Assembly: GCA_013152695.1 (NCBI GenBank)
Contig: JAADFV010000031.1
Location: 1 to 9,461, forward strand
Origin: Chloroflexota bacterium
Lineage (GTDB): Bacteria > Chloroflexota > Anaerolineae > J102
DNA length: 9,461 nucleotides
Direction of reading: 5' to 3'
Position 1 is the stretch's first letter; each line of letters starts with the position of its first letter. Both the position numbers and the translations under genes were made by a program. This document shows positions 1 through 6,609 of this stretch, piece by piece. The notes beneath the pieces are model-generated. The model was not told the origin of the DNA and made no database searches. It worked only from the letters and a program-made list of their open reading frames with translations.

Positions 1-156
1 TCTTCCCCATTCCGGCCGGGCGTAGCGGCTGGGCTCGCTTTCGAACTCGGCCTGGCACTTAGGACAACACAGGTAGTAGGCAATCTGTTCGTATTCGATG
101 ATGATATGAGCTTTACCTTGATTCATTCGTTTTCCACATACAGGGTCTTTGAGCAT
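1..156 (-). CDS. YHS-domain protein, N-terminal part (cut by window edge)
   Basis: The first 52 codons are visible and the gene continues past base 1. The translation begins MLKDPVCGKRMNQGKA and goes on to YYLCCPKCQAEFESEPSRY. This matches the YHS-domain pattern: an N-terminal DPVCG with Cys7, then an aromatic segment leading into a CCPxC cluster (Cys30, Cys31, Cys34), an F-x(3)-P spacing and a Tyr near the end. YHS domains are thought to bind metal and occur alone as small soluble proteins or attached to P-type metal ATPases and other enzymes. The ATG at 156 is preceded by GGAG at 164-167 with 7 nt spacing, a good ribosome-binding site. It is not obviously part of the exporter unit, because 465 bp including a palindromic repeat separate them. 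Whether it is a stand-alone YHS protein or the N-terminus of something larger cannot be seen here. The family call is firm; any metal specificity is unknown. Confidence 0.8.
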   Translation of the reverse strand, partial: MLKDPVCGKRMNQGKAHIIIEYEQIAYYLCCPKCQAEFESEPSRYARPEWGR

Positions 157-496
157 ATTGAGTCTCCATGTGTAGCGCTTGTGCGCGGATTACCTTCACT
201 GTACACCAGGACGACACTGCTTAGAAGCGCCAGCTAGCCGTCATCATACCAGGCAGAATGGCGTACACCAGTGGCAAATAGCCCGCATTAACAGGCCATA
301 TCGTCGTGAGCACGTAAGCCAATCAGCCTGTCCCAATCGTCGTTCTTGCCAACGATCCTGTCCCCTGTCCATTGCGGATGAAGGGAGTAGCAAACGGTTT
401 CTGCTCCCGGAAGGATGGGTTGTCGTAAAGCAAGACGGCGACAGAAAGATGATCGCCAACAGGGCACATGCTCTTTTTGTGTCTCCCAACCCAGAC
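157..496. other. Intergenic stretch with no recognisable gene
   Basis: This gene-free stretch lies between the YHS gene and the palindromic repeat. Short open frames exist on both strands (for example 179-520 on plus and 244-498 on minus). None has a recognisable motif, and they overlap one another. It contains the ribosome-binding site of the YHS gene (164-167) and presumably that gene's promoter, but no convincing -35/-10 pair was found. A decayed gene cannot be excluded. Confidence 0.5.
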
Positions 497-593
497 AAGC
501 CAGAACCTAGAAGACTTTAACGCAAAGTCGCGGAGGCGCAAAGAAGAAAAACTCTGAGCGTCTCTGCGCCTTCGCGTTAAGTGTTTCTGGCTT
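497..593. repeat. Palindromic dispersed repeat (CGCNNAG-periodic, MITE-like), possible terminator
   Basis: A long imperfect inverted repeat. The outer arms AAGCCAGAA (497-505) and TTCTGGCTT (585-593) are exact reverse complements over 9 bp. Inside them TTAACGC (517-523) pairs with GCGTTAA (574-580). The arms continue as an imperfect stem (517-546 against 551-580) built from a 6-7 nt unit, CGCAAAG / CGCGGAG / CGCAAAG on the left and related CTCTGCG on the right. From general knowledge, TTAACGCAnAGnCGC palindromes recur as non-coding dispersed repeats in Chloroflexota and other environmental bacteria. It starts 29 bp past the stop of the adaptor gene, so in RNA it would fold into a strong hairpin at the operon end and could act as a terminator or 3'-end stabiliser. 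That role is inferred; there is no clean U-tract. Copy number elsewhere cannot be judged from this window. Confidence 0.75.
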
Positions 594-621
594 TTAGGGC
601 TAAAATTCCACTGATAGGCGG

Positions 622-2184
622 CTACTGAGCAAAAGTAGCGTCGGCGATCATCCCTGGTTTGAGAGCAAGATCAGGATTGTCGAGGCCGATGGTCACAGCA
701 TAAACCAAACGCACCCGCTCTTGTTTCGTCTGGATGTTGGTGGGGGTGAACTCAGCCTCGTCGGCCAGGCGCAGAACTGTCCCCGTAAAGACACGATCGG
801 GATAAGAATCTACTCGCACAGTGGCGCTCTGCCCGGGTGTAACGCGACCAAACTGGTTTTCTGGCAGGTAGACAGTCAACTTCACCCTGTCCAAACGACC
901 AATCTCCAATACCAATCCGCCTGGCAACACCGTTGCCCCCGGTTCAGCACTACGAGTGAGGACAATACCGTCCCAGGGAGCGACCAGCGTATATTTCGCC
1001 ATCTGGATATCCAGGGCCTCTTTTTGCGCCTGTACGACCTCTACCTGCGCTTGTGCTGCAGCAATCTCTTGAGAACGGGCGCCGTTTTGCAAACCCGCGA
1101 GTTGGGCCCGTGCTGCTTCAGTTTGGGCTTTCGCAGCATCGAGTTGGGCAATCAAGGCTTCCAGGGGGGTGGTGCTGCTACCGCTGGGGGCCAGGGCATA
1201 GGCATGTAATTGCGCTTGTAAACGCTGTACTTCCTTCCAGGCGGCGTCCAGGGGCAAAGCAGTGCCGCCGGAAGTCAGAGCCTCGTACGCAGATTGGGTT
1301 GCTGTGACCAAGGTTTGGGCGCCGTCGACAATACTCCGAGCTGCCTCCAGAGCATCATCAGTCGTACGCTCATCCGCAGCAAGGCTGTCATAACGAGCCT
1401 GGGCCATAACCAGGTTACCCTGTGCCGTTTCTCGGCTCTGACGTGCCAGTCCAATCTGGCTGATGAAAGGTAGCTTGTCATCCTGAGCTCCTTCGTAAGC
1501 CTGCCGGGTGATAGAGACGGCAGTTTCTGCATCGATGACGGCTGCTGTGAAGGTGGCTAATACGTAATCGGGGTTGCGGGTGTCGGCAGCAATATGATCA
1601 TCACGATGCGCCAGTGCCGCTGCCAGATTATCTTCAGCCGTTGTCAATGCTGCCCGGATCGCTTCAAGCTGGTCGGTGGTAAGGATCACGTTGAGGGTGT
1701 TGTAGCGTTTCCAGGCCTGATCAAGGCTGATTTGGCTGGCAGTCACGGCTTCAGGCTGCGTTCCTGCTGTGAGTGCGTTTATGTTGGCCCGAATCAGACG
1801 CATATTGGCTTGAGCCTGATTCACTTGTGCCTGCGCAGCAATAATTTGCTCGGGACGTGCCCCTGCTTGCAGTAAATCCAAATTCGCCTGGGCGGCGCGC
1901 AAAGCCGCCAATGTCTGGGCGCGCTGGCTCACTGTGAGGGCATCGTCCAGACGCAACAACGGCTGGCCCCTGCTGACGCTTTCACCCTCCTCCACCAGCA
2001 CTTCCAGCACGCGGCCGCCCACTTCCGGCGCCAGATTTACCGTGCGTACTTCGATGACGCCGGTTGCTTCCAAAACCTCGTCCTGGGCAGATGTAGCCTT
2101 TTCTGATTGCCACAGCCAGTAGCCACCGGCGGCGAGGGCCACCAGTATGATTAAAGTGATGATCAAATTACGTGTTTTTTTCAT
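622..2184 (-). CDS. HlyD/YbhG-family periplasmic adaptor (membrane fusion) subunit with extended coiled coil
   Basis: A 520-residue adaptor subunit of the ABC-2 exporter. Residues 7-25 are one membrane anchor (LIITLIILVALAAGGYWLW) after a short basic N-terminus. Residues 40-80 are the first half of the lipoyl/barrel-sandwich domain (GVIEV...LAPEVGGRVLEVLVEEGESV). About 83-395 is Ala/Gln-rich helix predicted to form a coiled-coil hairpin. The second lipoyl half is at 398-430 (LVAPWDGIVLTRSAEPGATV) and the C-terminal beta-barrel follows to 520, ending KPGMIADATFAQ. The ending and gene neighbours resemble E. coli YbhG, but the protein is much longer than the usual 330 or so residues; the extra length is all in the hairpin. 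A motif AGARPEQIIAAQAQV (107-121) recurs loosely at 140-154 and strongly at 367-381. The start is supported by AGGAG at 2191-2195, 6 nt from ATG. It begins 12 nt after the upstream permease stop. It would link or stabilise the exporter outside the membrane; the substrate is unknown. Confidence 0.94.
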   Translation of the reverse strand: MKKTRNLIITLIILVALAAGGYWLWQSEKATSAQDEVLEATGVIEVRTVNLAPEVGGRVLEVLVEEGESVSRGQPLLRLDDALTVSQRAQTLAALRAAQANLDLLQAGARPEQIIAAQAQVNQAQANMRLIRANINALTAGTQPEAVTASQISLDQAWKRYNTLNVILTTDQLEAIRAALTTAEDNLAAALAHRDDHIAADTRNPDYVLATFTAAVIDAETAVSITRQAYEGAQDDKLPFISQIGLARQSRETAQGNLVMAQARYDSLAADERTTDDALEAARSIVDGAQTLVTATQSAYEALTSGGTALPLDAAWKEVQRLQAQLHAYALAPSGSSTTPLEALIAQLDAAKAQTEAARAQLAGLQNGARSQEIAAAQAQVEVVQAQKEALDIQMAKYTLVAPWDGIVLTRSAEPGATVLPGGLVLEIGRLDRVKLTVYLPENQFGRVTPGQSATVRVDSYPDRVFTGTVLRLADEAEFTPTNIQTKQERVRLVYAVTIGLDNPDLALKPGMIADATFAQ

Positions 2185-2196
2185 GAGAAACTCCTG

Positions 2197-3330
2197 TCAA
2201 GCCAAACTTTTGCGAAAACGCAGGGTGCTAAAGGCGAGAAACACCAGGCCATATAGTGCCAGTGCCAAAGCCTGGGGCCAGAGAATGTCCAGTCCTACGC
2301 CTTTGAGGAAAATACCCAGGGTGGCCTCCACATAATAACGCAAGGGACTGAGGTAGGTCAGCCACTGCAAGAAGGGAGGCATATTGCTGATGGGAACCAT
2401 GGTCCCCGAGAGAAAAGCGAGGGGAAAAAGAATGAAAAATGCCAGCAGCAAGACCTGCTTCATGTTTTGGGCAAAGGCGCCCATGAGCACACCAATACCG
2501 CTGCTGCTGAGGAACATGAGCACCGATATGGCATAAAATAGGAGGAGACTGCCCCGTAAGGGCACACCGAACAGCCACATAGACATGACCACACCGATAG
2601 TCAGCCCCACCAACTTCACCAGGAGCATGGGCAGGATTTTGGCAGTGATCAGTTCGGCGCCAGTTATGGGCGTAATCATCAACTGCTCAAACGTGCCCGC
2701 TTCCTTTTCGCGCACGATCCCGGCCGCGGGAATCAGCACACCCAGCATAAGCACGGCGATGGCCAGCATCGTGAGCATAATGAAATGCACGTACTTGAGC
2801 TGCGGCATGTACCAGACTCGTACCAGATTCTTCACGCGGGGTAGAAAGCTGTGCCCGGCCTGACCGCTACGCTCAACCCGCTCCACTGTGATCTGCTCGT
2901 TGTAGGCGCGCAAGAGCCCGCCAGCATCGGCCATAGCCTGCCCGGCAATGGTGCTGTTGGAGCCATCCAGGAGCAGTTGCACCTGCGTGGGTGTTCCTCC
3001 CTGGATATCCCGGCTAAAGCTGGGGGGAATGATGAGTGCTAATTGGGCAACACCGCTATCCATAAGTTCATTGATCTCAGCGGGACTTTGCAACTGCTGC
3101 ACCAGCTTGAAACTATCCAGCCTGGCAAAATCTGCAATCAAAGCCCGGCTTGCCACAGAACGATCGCCATCATAAACGACCATAGGCATATTCTGCACTT
3201 CCAGAGTCAAGGCCCAACCACAGAGGGCAATTTCCAAAAAGGTGTAAAAAATAAGGATGACCAAGGCCTTGTCACGGAAAAATTGAATAAATTCTTTCCG
3301 CATCAGGCCGCTGAGACGATGAAAATTCAT
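2197..3330 (-). CDS. ABC-2 type permease, YbhR-like (second permease subunit)
   Basis: A 377-residue integral membrane subunit. It starts MNFHRLSGLMRKEFIQFFRD, the usual amphipathic N-terminal helix of ABC-2 permeases. TM1 follows at about 22-42, then a large extracytoplasmic domain (about 43-180) carrying the N-M-P-M-V-V-Y-D strand typical of YhgE/Pip-like permeases. Five further membrane segments lie at about 183-205, 228-252, 262-285, 293-312 and 350-370. The cytoplasmic coupling segment IVREKEAGTFEQLMITPI (205-222) is the conserved element that contacts the ATPase. I chose ATG 3330 over an in-frame ATG at 3366. The upstream permease stops at 3332, giving a 1-nt gap; AAGGTGG sits at 3337-3343; and family members start at this helix. 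With its sister it should form a heterodimeric pore for export. The paired permeases share the order and endings (FLKGVGL near the C-terminus), pointing to an old duplication. Confidence 0.94.
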   Translation of the reverse strand: MNFHRLSGLMRKEFIQFFRDKALVILIFYTFLEIALCGWALTLEVQNMPMVVYDGDRSVASRALIADFARLDSFKLVQQLQSPAEINELMDSGVAQLALIIPPSFSRDIQGGTPTQVQLLLDGSNSTIAGQAMADAGGLLRAYNEQITVERVERSGQAGHSFLPRVKNLVRVWYMPQLKYVHFIMLTMLAIAVLMLGVLIPAAGIVREKEAGTFEQLMITPITGAELITAKILPMLLVKLVGLTIGVVMSMWLFGVPLRGSLLLFYAISVLMFLSSSGIGVLMGAFAQNMKQVLLLAFFILFPLAFLSGTMVPISNMPPFLQWLTYLSPLRYYVEATLGIFLKGVGLDILWPQALALALYGLVFLAFSTLRFRKSLA

Positions 3331-3331
3331 T

Positions 3332-4468
3332 TTAGCCCACCTTCTTCTTGAAGCGCATGCCGGCAAAAGCTACGATCGCCGCCGTGTACAGACTCAAAAT
3401 CAATAACTGAGCCAACCAAACTTCTAAACCCACACCTTTGAGGAACACATCGTAAGTGATGGCGATGAAATAACGTGCAGGGAAGAGATAGGAGTAAACT
3501 TGCAGCACCGCAGGCATGGTGAAAAGGGGAAAGAGAAAGCCGGAAAAGAGGAATGAGGGCATGAAGGTGAGGACTAGTGCCAGGAGCATGGCGGTCAGTT
3601 GCGTACGGGTGATGGTGCTGACCAATAGGCCGATGGCTACAGTGCTCACGACATAGGGCACAGAGGCGAGCAAAAATAGCCCCAAATTACCAGCCAGGGG
3701 TGTCCGGAACCAAAATTGTGCCGCCAGCAGCACCAATAGCAGCTCGATGTAGGCAATGATGCCGTAAGGAATGAGCTTGCCGATGATGAAAGCAGCGGGA
3801 CGCACAGGAGAGACGAATATTTGCTGGATGGAGCCGTATTCCTTCTCACGCACGATGGCCAGGGCCGAAAGCAGAGGAGGAAAAGCCATCAACAGCACGC
3901 CAATGAGGCCGGGAACGATGAGATTGGCACTTTTCATGGCGGGGTTATAACGGACGCGAGGGACGGCGGTCACGGCTGGAGCCAGTATCTCGTTATTAGT
4001 GATACCCAGTTCGGCAAAATGATTGGCCAGTAAACGGGCTGTGAAGACGTCGTTGATCGTATTGACATAGGCTTGAACGACTCGTGCCGAGGTAGGAAAT
4101 GTGCCATCTACCAAAGTTTGCACGACAGCTTCCCCACCTCCGAAAAGCGTCTGGGCAAAGCCGGTAGGGATCAGAATTGCCACCTGGGCTTTGCCTTGAT
4201 CGAGCAGACGCGCCGCTTCTTCTGGCTTATCAGGATGGAATTTCAAATTGAATTTGTCGGTATTGACAAATGCCTGCACATAAGCACGGCTCTCGGCACT
4301 ATTGTCCATGTCCACCACGGCCAAAGGGATGTTTTTTACATCCAGATTGAGGGAATAGGAAAACAAAAAGAGCAAAATTAGGGGCAAGAATAGGGCAATA
4401 CCGAGCGTGTAGGGATCGCGCCAGATCTCGCGCAATTCTTTTTTCAGGATTGGAGTGATGCCGTTCAT
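3332..4468 (-). CDS. ABC-2 type permease, YbhS-like (first permease subunit)
   Basis: A 378-residue integral membrane subunit. The N-terminus MNGITPILKKELREIWRDPY is the cytoplasmic helix, with TM1 at about 21-41. An extracytoplasmic domain of about 140 residues follows (DVKNIPLAVVDMDNSAESRAY at its start). Five more membrane segments lie at about 183-205, 228-250, 262-284, 290-312 and 350-370. The coupling motif IVREKEYGSIQQIFVSPVRP (205-224) is clear. The ATG at 4468 overlaps the ATPase stop in an ATGA junction (4465-4468), which implies translational coupling. AGAGGA at 4476-4481, 7 nt upstream, gives an independent ribosome-binding site. The next permease starts 1 nt after its TAA stop. 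It is expected to pair with that permease and be driven by the tandem ATPase. The family is known for multidrug, lipid or cation export; nothing in the sequence decides among these. Confidence 0.94.
   Translation of the reverse strand: MNGITPILKKELREIWRDPYTLGIALFLPLILLFLFSYSLNLDVKNIPLAVVDMDNSAESRAYVQAFVNTDKFNLKFHPDKPEEAARLLDQGKAQVAILIPTGFAQTLFGGGEAVVQTLVDGTFPTSARVVQAYVNTINDVFTARLLANHFAELGITNNEILAPAVTAVPRVRYNPAMKSANLIVPGLIGVLLMAFPPLLSALAIVREKEYGSIQQIFVSPVRPAAFIIGKLIPYGIIAYIELLLVLLAAQFWFRTPLAGNLGLFLLASVPYVVSTVAIGLLVSTITRTQLTAMLLALVLTFMPSFLFSGFLFPLFTMPAVLQVYSYLFPARYFIAITYDVFLKGVGLEVWLAQLLILSLYTAAIVAFAGMRFKKKVG
3337..3343 (-). promoter_or_regulatory. Ribosome-binding site of the second permease (decides start)
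   Basis: AAGGTGG on the minus strand lies 6 nt before ATG 3330, inside the last codons of the upstream permease. It supports starting at 3330 rather than at 3366. Confidence 0.6.
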
Positions 4469-6441
4469 GAGTTTTTCCTCTCTCGAGCGCTTTCTTCCAT
4501 CTCGATAAAAAGAGTGAACAGGTCTTCGAGGGAAAGGGGGACGATGCGGGCTGGGGCAGCCAGAAGATGGCTGGAATCAAGAACACGTTCAATTACCTCC
4601 AGGCCCGGCTCAGACTCCCAAACCAGCGCGTGCAACTTGTCGCCAAAAATACTCGATTGGATGATCTCCACCGTTCCCGCTAACGCCGCCAGGGCTGCGA
4701 GAGGATCGTGCACCGGCGCTTCCACCATGACACCCAGTTTCATATTCTGGCGCAGCTGCGCGGGACTACCGCGAGCAATCAAACGGCCCCGGTAGAGCAG
4801 GCCGAGGTCGTGGCAATGCTCGGCTTCGTCCATGTAATGGGTGGTGACGAAAATAGTCACCCCCTGCAGGGAGAGCGCGAAGATCAACTCCCAAAACTGG
4901 CGACGGGAGACCGGATCTACACCACTGGTCGGTTCATCCAGGAAGAGAATCTCCGGCTCATGAAGGATGGCACAGCCCAGAGCCAAACGTTGTTTCCAAC
5001 CGCCAGAAAGGTCTCGAGCAAGAAGACTTTCTTTACCAGTCAACCCGGCCATTTCCAGCACCCAGGCTCGTCTCTCGCCCAACCGTTCCGGCGAGAGACC
5101 ATAAACATCACCGTAAAAACGGATATTTTCCTCGACGGTGAGGTCGTTGTAAAGAGAAAATTTCTGCGACATGTAACCAATATGCGGTTTCATCGCTACT
5201 CGCTGGCGGCTGATATCAAAACCGGCGACCGTAGCCGTACCTTCACTGGGGGGCAATAACCCGCACAACATGCGGATGGTGGTGGTCTTGCCCGAGCCGT
5301 TGGGACCCAGAAAACCGAATATTTCGCCTCGCTGCACCGTAAAATTGAGTCGATCGACAGCCGTCATCTCCCCGAAACGTCGCGTCAAGTTTTGGGCGCT
5401 GACCGCGGTCTCAGGGAAAACTGGTGCTGCTCTCAAAAGGATATCGTCTTGCCTGCTCCCCTTTTTCACTGAGGAGATATCGGGGCCGCCGGCAGGTTCG
5501 CTCGTGCGCAAATCCTCGATGGCGGCGATAAACACGTCCTCCAAACTGGGCGTGGTCGTCTTGAATTCATTGACCGTCACACCGGCCTGCTGCAGGCGCG
5601 CCGGGATAATGTCTGCCTGTTCTGCACCATCACGTAAGAGCAGATGCAGCCGTTCACCGAATACCTGCACCTGGCTGACCCCGGGCATCTGTCTCAATAC
5701 CGCGAGAGCATCGCTCTGAGGGGTGGCGGTCAGCTCTGCAGCTACGCCTTTGAGCATTCTTTTCAACGCTTCCGGCGTATCATTGGCGATAATCTCACCG
5801 CGGCGTAACAATGCCACCCGATGGCAGCGCTCCGCTTCATCCATGTACGGGGTCGACACAAAAATGGTAATGCCCTCGGCCAGGAATTCATACAAAATCT
5901 TCCAGAAATCCTGGCGAGAAACCGGGTCCACTCCGGTTGTGGGTTCGTCTAAAAAGAGCACCTGTGGGCGGTAGATCAAGGTGCAGGCCAGCGCCAGTTT
6001 CTTCTTCATTCCCCCCGAAAGATGGCTGGCACGCCGATTTCGAGCCTCTGCCATGCGGGCAAAGCGCAGTAATTGTTCCTTGCGTTCGCCAGAAACATCA
6101 GGTGGCACACCGTACAGCTCTGCGAAAAAATCGATATTCTCCTCCACCGTAAGATTACCGTAAAGTGTGAAGCCCTCCGACATGTAGCCGATGATCCCCC
6201 CCAGTTCGTCGCTATGGTTGATCACATCGACACCGGCGACTGTTGCTTCGCCGGCACTGGCGGTGAGGATGCCGCAGAGCATCTGCATGGTTGTCGTCTT
6301 GCCGGCACCATCGGGCCCGACAAGGCCAAAAATCTGACCCCGCCCCACCTCCAGATTGATGCCGCGCACGGCTTCCAACCTTTTTGCCCCTCGTCCGTAG
6401 GTCTTGGCCAGTTCTTTTGTGGAGATCATTATATCGTCCAT
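4465..6441 (-). CDS. Tandem two-domain ABC ATPase, YbhF-like
   Basis: A 658-residue cytoplasmic ATPase with two nucleotide-binding domains in one chain. NBD1 has Walker A GPDGAGKTT (42-50), signature LSGGM (141-145) and Walker B VLFLDE (161-166). NBD2 has Walker A GPNGSGKTT (379-387), Q-loop Gln426, signature LSGGW (478-482), Walker B ILFLDE (498-503) and switch His535 (TTHYMDEAE). A linker without clear fold lies at about 312-347. NBD1 is atypical: the Q-loop position is Glu89 (YMSEGF) and the switch-His position is Pro198 (STPYMDE), so the two ATP sites are probably unequal. The GPDGAGKTT first Walker A, the tandem layout and the two following permeases match the YbhF/RbbA-like group. I chose ATG 6441 over an in-frame start at 6585. 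The domain begins right after it, GAGAAGGA precedes it by 8 nt, and the longer form would read through an inverted-repeat spacer. The stop overlaps the first permease by 4 bp. Confidence 0.95.
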   Translation of the reverse strand: MDDIMISTKELAKTYGRGAKRLEAVRGINLEVGRGQIFGLVGPDGAGKTTTMQMLCGILTASAGEATVAGVDVINHSDELGGIIGYMSEGFTLYGNLTVEENIDFFAELYGVPPDVSGERKEQLLRFARMAEARNRRASHLSGGMKKKLALACTLIYRPQVLFLDEPTTGVDPVSRQDFWKILYEFLAEGITIFVSTPYMDEAERCHRVALLRRGEIIANDTPEALKRMLKGVAAELTATPQSDALAVLRQMPGVSQVQVFGERLHLLLRDGAEQADIIPARLQQAGVTVNEFKTTTPSLEDVFIAAIEDLRTSEPAGGPDISSVKKGSRQDDILLRAAPVFPETAVSAQNLTRRFGEMTAVDRLNFTVQRGEIFGFLGPNGSGKTTTIRMLCGLLPPSEGTATVAGFDISRQRVAMKPHIGYMSQKFSLYNDLTVEENIRFYGDVYGLSPERLGERRAWVLEMAGLTGKESLLARDLSGGWKQRLALGCAILHEPEILFLDEPTSGVDPVSRRQFWELIFALSLQGVTIFVTTHYMDEAEHCHDLGLLYRGRLIARGSPAQLRQNMKLGVMVEAPVHDPLAALAALAGTVEIIQSSIFGDKLHALVWESEPGLEVIERVLDSSHLLAAPARIVPLSLEDLFTLFIEMEESARERKNS

Positions 6442-6449
6442 GGCGTGTT

Positions 6450-6457
6450 TCCTTCTC
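6450..6457 (-). promoter_or_regulatory. Ribosome-binding site of the ABC ATPase (decides start)
   Basis: GAGAAGGA on the minus strand, 8 nt before ATG 6441. It supports the 658-residue form of the ATPase over the form extended upstream by 48 codons. Confidence 0.65.
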
Positions 6458-6549
6458 AAGCCACTGAGGTCAGATTTTAAGGATTTGTTGCTGAAATTTC
6501 CCCGACTAAGCCGGTTTTGGCCAAGAAAATGGCCTTCACGAAGGTGCGA

Positions 6550-6581
6550 TTTTGGCGACCATACACAGACATTCGCCAAAA
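6550..6581. promoter_or_regulatory. Perfect 9-bp inverted repeat, operator-like
   Basis: TTTTGGCGA (6550-6558) and TCGCCAAAA (6573-6581) are exact reverse complements separated by 14 bp, so arm centres are about 23 bp (roughly two helical turns) apart. That spacing suits a dimeric DNA-binding protein such as the LuxR-type regulator encoded upstream. It could also form an RNA hairpin, but no U-tract follows on the minus strand (TCGCACC follows instead), so it is a poor terminator. The repeat is directly seen; its role is inferred. Confidence 0.5.
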
Positions 6582-6582
6582 C

Positions 6583-6601
6583 CATTCCCCAATGTGGAAT
6601 G
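6583..6601. repeat. Short inverted repeat just after the kinase stop
   Basis: CATTCC (6583-6588) and GGAATG (6596-6601) pair perfectly around a 7-nt loop. It begins 8 nt after the kinase stop codon (in minus-strand direction) and directly abuts the larger inverted repeat. On the minus strand it is followed by GTTTTGG, a short T-run, so a weak terminator or attenuator is possible. Confidence 0.4.
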
Positions 6602-6609
6602 ACCGAGGA

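Larger units (their letters stand above)
6442..6609 (-). promoter_or_regulatory. Spacer between kinase and exporter genes, likely regulatory region
   Basis: A 168-bp gap, by far the largest between genes of the cluster, with inverted repeats at its kinase-proximal end. On the minus strand a TAAAAT element (6474-6479) could be a -10 box about 33 bp before the exporter ATG. No good -35 is present at 16-18 nt (GGGAAA is found at 17), so a standard promoter is only weakly supported; an activator-dependent promoter would fit. A further small inverted repeat GGCCA/TGGCC lies at 6519-6534, and TTTTGGC occurs at 6515-6521 as well as in both arms of the main repeat. Confidence 0.45.

Noticed and set aside
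179..520. Plus-strand frame of 113 codons
   Set aside because: No recognisable motif or ribosome-binding site, unusual composition (Arg/His/Cys-rich), overlapped by minus-strand frames, and its end runs into the palindromic repeat.
517..580. Possible CRISPR-like short tandem repeats
   Set aside because: The periodic units are 6-7 nt without spacers and form two arms of one palindrome, so this is not a CRISPR array.
3331..3366. Longer second permease starting at 3366
   Set aside because: It would overlap the upstream permease by 35 bp and add a non-conserved extension. ATG 3330 gives a 1-nt gap, a ribosome-binding site and the normal family N-terminus.
4708..5259. Plus-strand frame of 183 codons antisense to the ABC ATPase
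   Set aside because: It lies opposite highly conserved NBD2 motifs and has no domain of its own; it is a shadow frame of a GC-biased coding strand.
6550..6581. Intrinsic terminator after the kinase
   Set aside because: The 14-nt loop, modest stem and absence of a U-tract on the minus strand make it a poor terminator; an operator is the better reading.
6442..6585. Longer ATPase starting at 6585 (48 extra codons)
   Set aside because: The extra N-terminus is not ABC-like and would run through the inverted-repeat spacer. ATG 6441 has a good ribosome-binding site and sits right before the domain.
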